64,000 nt of DNA from Tenggerimyces flavus. Its GTDB lineage: Bacteria > Actinomycetota > Actinomycetes > Propionibacteriales > Actinopolymorphaceae. The translations under genes were made by a program, and so were the position numbers. The stretch spans positions 5,332,001-5,396,000 of the forward strand of contig NZ_JAFBCM010000001.1 in assembly GCF_016907715.1 (NCBI RefSeq). The letters are read 5' to 3'. Below, piece after piece: positions 60,938-64,000 of the stretch (positions are counted from its first letter, which is position 1; each line of letters begins with the position of its first letter). The notes under the pieces are model-generated. The model was given only the letters and a program-made list of their open reading frames with translations. It was not told the DNA's origin and made no database searches.

Positions 60938-61651
60938 TCAGCGGGCGGGGAGGTTGAGGCGCTTCAGCCGTTCGTACGCGCCGGTGATGTGCCTGTCGAT
61001 CGCGTCCTGCGCCGCCTCCGGATCCGCCAGCGCGAGGGCGTCGCGCAGTTCGAGGTGCTCGACGTACCCCACCTCGAGGAAGTCGGGGAAGCTCGCGTTC
61101 CGAGCCCGCAGGAACACCGTGACCTGACCGCGGATCGAGGCCCACACCCGCTGCACCCAGCTGTGTTCGCAGTACGCGTAGATGATGTCGTGGAACCGCA
61201 GGTCGAGCACGACCGCGTCCTCCGGGTCGATCCGCGTGTCGACCTTCTTCATCTGCTCGAGCACCTCGTCCATCTCCGCGAACCCCGCACCCCGCATCCG
61301 CATGCATGCCCGGCTCGCGGCCAGCCGTTCGATCGCGCCGCGCAGGGTGTGCACCTCCTCGACGGAGTTCGCGGTCAACGTGCTCACGAACGCGCCGCGG
61401 TGGCGGCGGAGCTCGACGTGGCCCTCGGTCTCCAGCCGGGCGAGGGCCTGCCGGATCGGGCCGCGGCTCACCTTCAACGCGTCGGCGAGCGCGGACTCCT
61501 TCAGGTGCTCCCCGGGCTGGACCTTCCCCTCGGTGATCATCGAGCGGAGAACGTCGGTGACCAGATCGCCGAGTGCGCGCTGCGAAGGCAGCGGCGGGAC
61601 AACGCCGTCGGGGATCACCACGCCCACGACAGTACGGCCAAGATTGTACAT
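60938..61651 (-). CDS. GntR-family (FCD) regulator of the GH39 locus
   Basis: Regulator of 237 residues. Winged helix about 30-95 (LKESALADALKVSRGPIRQA), then an FCD domain with metal-binding histidines in LDLRFHDIIYAYCEH, VGYVEHLELRDALA and AIDRHITGAYERLKR. The ATG at 61649-61651 overlaps the TTGT-rich operator-like region shared with the divergent GH39 gene. It probably represses GH39 and the permease operon until a sugar-acid-like signal is present. Not closely similar to the GntR protein at 54403. Confidence 0.85.
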   Translation of the reverse strand: MYNLGRTVVGVVIPDGVVPPLPSQRALGDLVTDVLRSMITEGKVQPGEHLKESALADALKVSRGPIRQALARLETEGHVELRRHRGAFVSTLTANSVEEVHTLRGAIERLAASRACMRMRGAGFAEMDEVLEQMKKVDTRIDPEDAVVLDLRFHDIIYAYCEHSWVQRVWASIRGQVTVFLRARNASFPDFLEVGYVEHLELRDALALADPEAAQDAIDRHITGAYERLKRLNLPAR

Positions 61652-61672
61652 TGTAAACGATTGTTGTTGACA
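61644..61672 (+). promoter_or_regulatory. Operator-like TTGT repeats and -35 of the GH39 promoter
   Basis: TTGT recurs at 61644, 61651, 61661 and 61664, with TTGTACA and TTGTAAAC resembling GntR half-sites. TTGACA (61667-61672) is a consensus -35 pointing at the GH39 gene; a weak -10 follows near 61686-61695. The AT-rich block lies exactly between the divergent genes. Confidence 0.5.
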
Positions 61673-61752
61673 GTTTCCAAGCTCGGATACACGGTTGAGC
61701 GAACGTTCGCCAGGAAGCGCCTCCCTACCGAATGCGAGGCTGGTCCGGGGCC

Positions 61753-63474
61753 ATGAGCACCGATACGTCCGCACACGTCAGCAGAGTCCGGCTCGGTCCG
61801 TTCCCGCCCGCGGCACCCAGCGATCCCGACGCGCCGCACGTCCTCCAGGCCACCGTCGAGGTCGACGCCAGCGCCAGCCGCGGCGAGCTCACCCGCGTCT
61901 GGGAGAGCTTCGGCTACGACGAGATCAACTGGACCTACACCCCCACCGGCAAGCGCCTGCTCCAGACGTTCGCCGACTTCTCCGGCGGCGGCTACCTCGT
62001 CCGCCCGCACTACGTCTTCTGCTCCGGCAGCGGCTTCGGCATCCCGCACTGGGGCAACGGGAACGTCTACCACGAGGACGAGAACGGCAAGCCCTACTAC
62101 GACTTCACGATCGTCGACCAGACGTACGACGCGATCGTGAACGCCGGCCACCACGTGCTCGTCGAGCTCGCGTTCACCCCGCGCGACCTGGTGCCGCCGG
62201 AGGCCGAGGAGCTGAAGGTCGTGCCGAGCCCGACCGTCTACACCTCCTATGAGGCCGGCACCTGGGGCTACCCGCCGAAGGACTACGACAAGTGGGGCGG
62301 CCTGATCGCGGCGACCGCCCAGCACTGCCTGGAACGCTACGCCGAGGAGGAGGTCACCGCCTGGCTGTGGGAGCTGTGGAACGAGCCCGACATCAACTAC
62401 TGGCGCGGCACGTTGCAGCAGTTCAACGAGCTCTACTCGGTCACGGCGGCAGCCGTCCGCAGCGTGATCCCGAACGCGAAGGTAGGCGGCCCAACAGTCA
62501 CCAGCGGCGGCCTGGAGTTCCTCAAGGGCTTCCTCGACTACACCTCGAGCCGGAACGAGCCGCTCGACTTCATCTCGTACCACACCAAGGGCAGCCGCTT
62601 CCCGACCCGCGAGTACCTCCCGTTCGACAGCCCGCCGAGCGAGCAGGCGAGCCCGTCGTCGACGAAGATGCTGTACGACCTGCGCGAGTTCAACCGGGCC
62701 ATCGCCACGTACGAGCAGTACCGCGATCTCCCTGCTGTGGTTGACGAATGCGATGCCGCCGTTCCCGCGCACTTCGGCCGCTACGACAACCGCAACTACG
62801 AGTTCCAGAACACCGAGTACTACCCCGTGTTCCAGGTCAAACTGATGAAGAAGATCCTCGACCTGAACGCGAACGAGATCGTGCAGGTCCAGCGGGCGAC
62901 CTCGTGGAGCTTCTACTTCGAGGCCGAGCGGTACTTCGAGGGCACCCGTTCGTTCATGACCGCGGGCCGGATCGAGAAGCCACTGCTGAACGCTTACCGC
63001 ATGCTCTCGCTGCTCGGCGGGGAACGCGTCGCGGCAAACTCCAACGTGGCTTGGGATCTCGGCGCGCTCGACGAGACCGACGGCAGTAGCATGCCGGAGG
63101 AAGTCGACGTTCTCGCCTCGCGCGACGACAACGGTGCGGTGGCCGCGCTGGTGTGGCGGCACACCGACGACCAGTACCAGACCAGCGAGCAGGAGACGAC
63201 GGTCGCGCTGACCGTACGCAACCTGCCGGGCCGCGGCTATCGCGTACGCCACTACCGCATCGACGCCGAGCACAGCAACGCCCATACCAGGTGGAAGGAA
63301 CTCGGCGAACCGCAAGATCCGACCGACGAGGAGCTCGCCCAGATCAAGGCGCGGCAGGGGCTCGAGGAGCTCGAACCCGCGCGCACGATCGAGGCGGACG
63401 AGGGACGCGTCCAGGTCGAGATCTCCCTTCCGCTGCCGGCGGCGTCGCTGCTGGTGCTGGAGCCCACCGACTGA
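61753..63474 (+). CDS. GH39-type beta-xylosidase-like glycosidase
   Basis: Cytoplasmic retaining glycosidase of 573 residues. The acid/base is Glu211 in WELWNEPDI and the nucleophile Glu332 in VVDECDAAV, with SYHTKG (276-281) between, as in GH39. N-terminal barrel starts GELTRVWESFGYDEINWTY in two parts, and the C-terminal 100 residues form a beta-sandwich. GH39 enzymes hydrolyse beta-xylosides or alpha-iduronides; xylo-oligosaccharide is the likelier substrate. It is controlled by the divergent GntR gene and followed by an importer gene 22 bp later. Confidence 0.8.
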   Translation: MSTDTSAHVSRVRLGPFPPAAPSDPDAPHVLQATVEVDASASRGELTRVWESFGYDEINWTYTPTGKRLLQTFADFSGGGYLVRPHYVFCSGSGFGIPHWGNGNVYHEDENGKPYYDFTIVDQTYDAIVNAGHHVLVELAFTPRDLVPPEAEELKVVPSPTVYTSYEAGTWGYPPKDYDKWGGLIAATAQHCLERYAEEEVTAWLWELWNEPDINYWRGTLQQFNELYSVTAAAVRSVIPNAKVGGPTVTSGGLEFLKGFLDYTSSRNEPLDFISYHTKGSRFPTREYLPFDSPPSEQASPSSTKMLYDLREFNRAIATYEQYRDLPAVVDECDAAVPAHFGRYDNRNYEFQNTEYYPVFQVKLMKKILDLNANEIVQVQRATSWSFYFEAERYFEGTRSFMTAGRIEKPLLNAYRMLSLLGGERVAANSNVAWDLGALDETDGSSMPEEVDVLASRDDNGAVAALVWRHTDDQYQTSEQETTVALTVRNLPGRGYRVRHYRIDAEHSNAHTRWKELGEPQDPTDEELAQIKARQGLEELEPARTIEADEGRVQVEISLPLPAASLLVLEPTD

Positions 63475-63496
63475 CTGCGAGGGGAGCGGGCGGGCC

Positions 63497-64000
63497 ATGT
63501 CGATCAGATCCGTACAGCTCACCCGGCGCGAGTCGAGGAACGCGAAGAACGCCAGGCGCGCCTCGACCGTCGACGAGCAGATGGTCGCGCCCGAGCGCGG
63601 GTGGAAGCGGACGACCTGGATCTGGCTCTTCCTGCTCCCGACCATAATCCTCTACGGCATCTACACGATCTACCCCATCATCGCGAGCTACTGGTACTCG
63701 CTGGTGGAGTGGAACGGGTTCGACTCCGAGCAGCGCTTCGTCGGAATCGCCAACTACCAGGCGGTGTTCGCCGATCCGTTCTTCTGGAACTCGTTCCGGA
63801 TCACGCTGCTGTTCATGCTGTTGGTGGTCCCGGCGCGAGTCCTGCTCAGCCTGCTGATGGCGATGGTGCTGAACTCCCCCAAGCTCCCGCTCGTCGGTGT
63901 GCTGCGGTCGGCGTTCTTCATCCCGGTGGTCACCACGACGGCGATCATCGGCGTGGTGATGCGGTTCGTCCTCGATCCGGCGAGCGGTCCGGTGAACGGC
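63497..64000 (+). CDS. Carbohydrate ABC transporter permease, MalF/UgpA type (cut by window edge)
   Basis: The first 168 residues of a CUT1 permease, open to the end of the window. A basic N-terminal tail is followed by WIWLFLLPTIILYGIYTIYP (first helix), then SYWYSLVEWNGFDSEQRFVG and FVGIANYQAVFADPFFWNS, the usual periplasmic start of MalF/UgpA-like subunits, and two more helices (LLFMLLVVPARVLLSLLMAM, VLRSAFFIPVVTTTAIIGV). It follows the GH39 gene by 22 bp and probably heads the importer for the GH39 substrate. Confidence 0.85.
   Translation, partial: MSIRSVQLTRRESRNAKNARRASTVDEQMVAPERGWKRTTWIWLFLLPTIILYGIYTIYPIIASYWYSLVEWNGFDSEQRFVGIANYQAVFADPFFWNSFRITLLFMLLVVPARVLLSLLMAMVLNSPKLPLVGVLRSAFFIPVVTTTAIIGVVMRFVLDPASGPVNG

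Noticed and set aside
1-64000. tRNA or rRNA genes
   Set aside because: Looked for the T-loop GTTCRANNC block with flanking stems and for rRNA motifs; no convincing candidate was seen, though a short tRNA could be missed by eye.

Overview
This window is very GC-rich, with the codon bias, the twin-arginine lipoprotein/secreted proteins, an ergothioneine cluster, a MocR regulator, FCD-type GntR regulators and a HelR-type RNA polymerase helicase expected of an actinobacterium. The gene mix (LplA/LplB/YtcP sugar importers, GH39, B12-regulated class I ribonucleotide reductase) fits the Propionibacteriales (Kribbella/Actinopolymorpha-like). That placement is an inference from gene content, not from a marker gene. 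I saw no rRNA, tRNA or CRISPR array.

Layout. 0-7.7 kb: a secreted SGNH hydrolase cut by the window edge, a small monooxygenase, a degenerate Ada/AlkA protein, an SDR, small metabolic genes, a transglutaminase-like protein and an internally deleted lysA-like gene. 7.7-19.2 kb: phosphotransferase-fold kinases, an amidase, an aquaporin remnant, SDRs, an ECF sigma factor with a SnoaL-like tail, a Tat-exported muramoyl amidase, a MerR/SDR pair with a textbook 19-bp-spacer promoter, and a MocR/AhpD pair. 19.3-23.7 kb: egtA-egtB-egtC-egtD, a compact ergothioneine operon. 24.4-28.1 kb: an MBL hydrolase, a 178-bp fold-back MITE, and a two-gene module (carrier-less adenylation enzyme plus six-helix flavo-reductase) whose order matches the domains of the fungal redox protein TmpL. 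28-38 kb: a GT39 membrane glycosyltransferase, an AarF/UbiB kinase, an uncharacterised two-gene cassette, a GH13 enzyme, an adenylate-kinase paralogue and secreted proteins. 38.5-44 kb: a cobalamin riboswitch driving nrdA (with a 362-residue intein whose +1 residue is Gly) and nrdB (Phe where class Ia enzymes have the radical Tyr, so class Ic-like). 44-54 kb: a large glycosidase, a helR-type gene, a beta-lactamase-fold hydrolase, a zinc alcohol dehydrogenase and treZ. 53.9-54.3 kb: a mosaic of gene fragments. 54.4-59 kb: a GntR-controlled sugar ABC importer lacking its ATPase gene. 59-60.9 kb: a nuclease-like gene and more gene wreckage. 60.9-64 kb: a second GntR-controlled sugar locus with a GH39 glycosidase and the start of another importer.

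Recurring themes. (1) Carbohydrate capture and turnover: two sugar-import loci, GH39, GH13, TreZ and a large glycosidase. (2) Redox and thiol biology: ergothioneine, AhpD-like protein, the TmpL-like module, and an oxygen-dependent ribonucleotide reductase switched off by B12. (3) Gene decay: several genes have lost internal segments or ends (Ada/AlkA, lysA-like, aquaporin, AfsR-like, two SDRs, TetR). (4) Small dispersed structured DNA: a 75-76-bp stem-loop repeat in two copies 60 kb apart in opposite orientation, a related palindrome at 15.95 kb, and the MITE.
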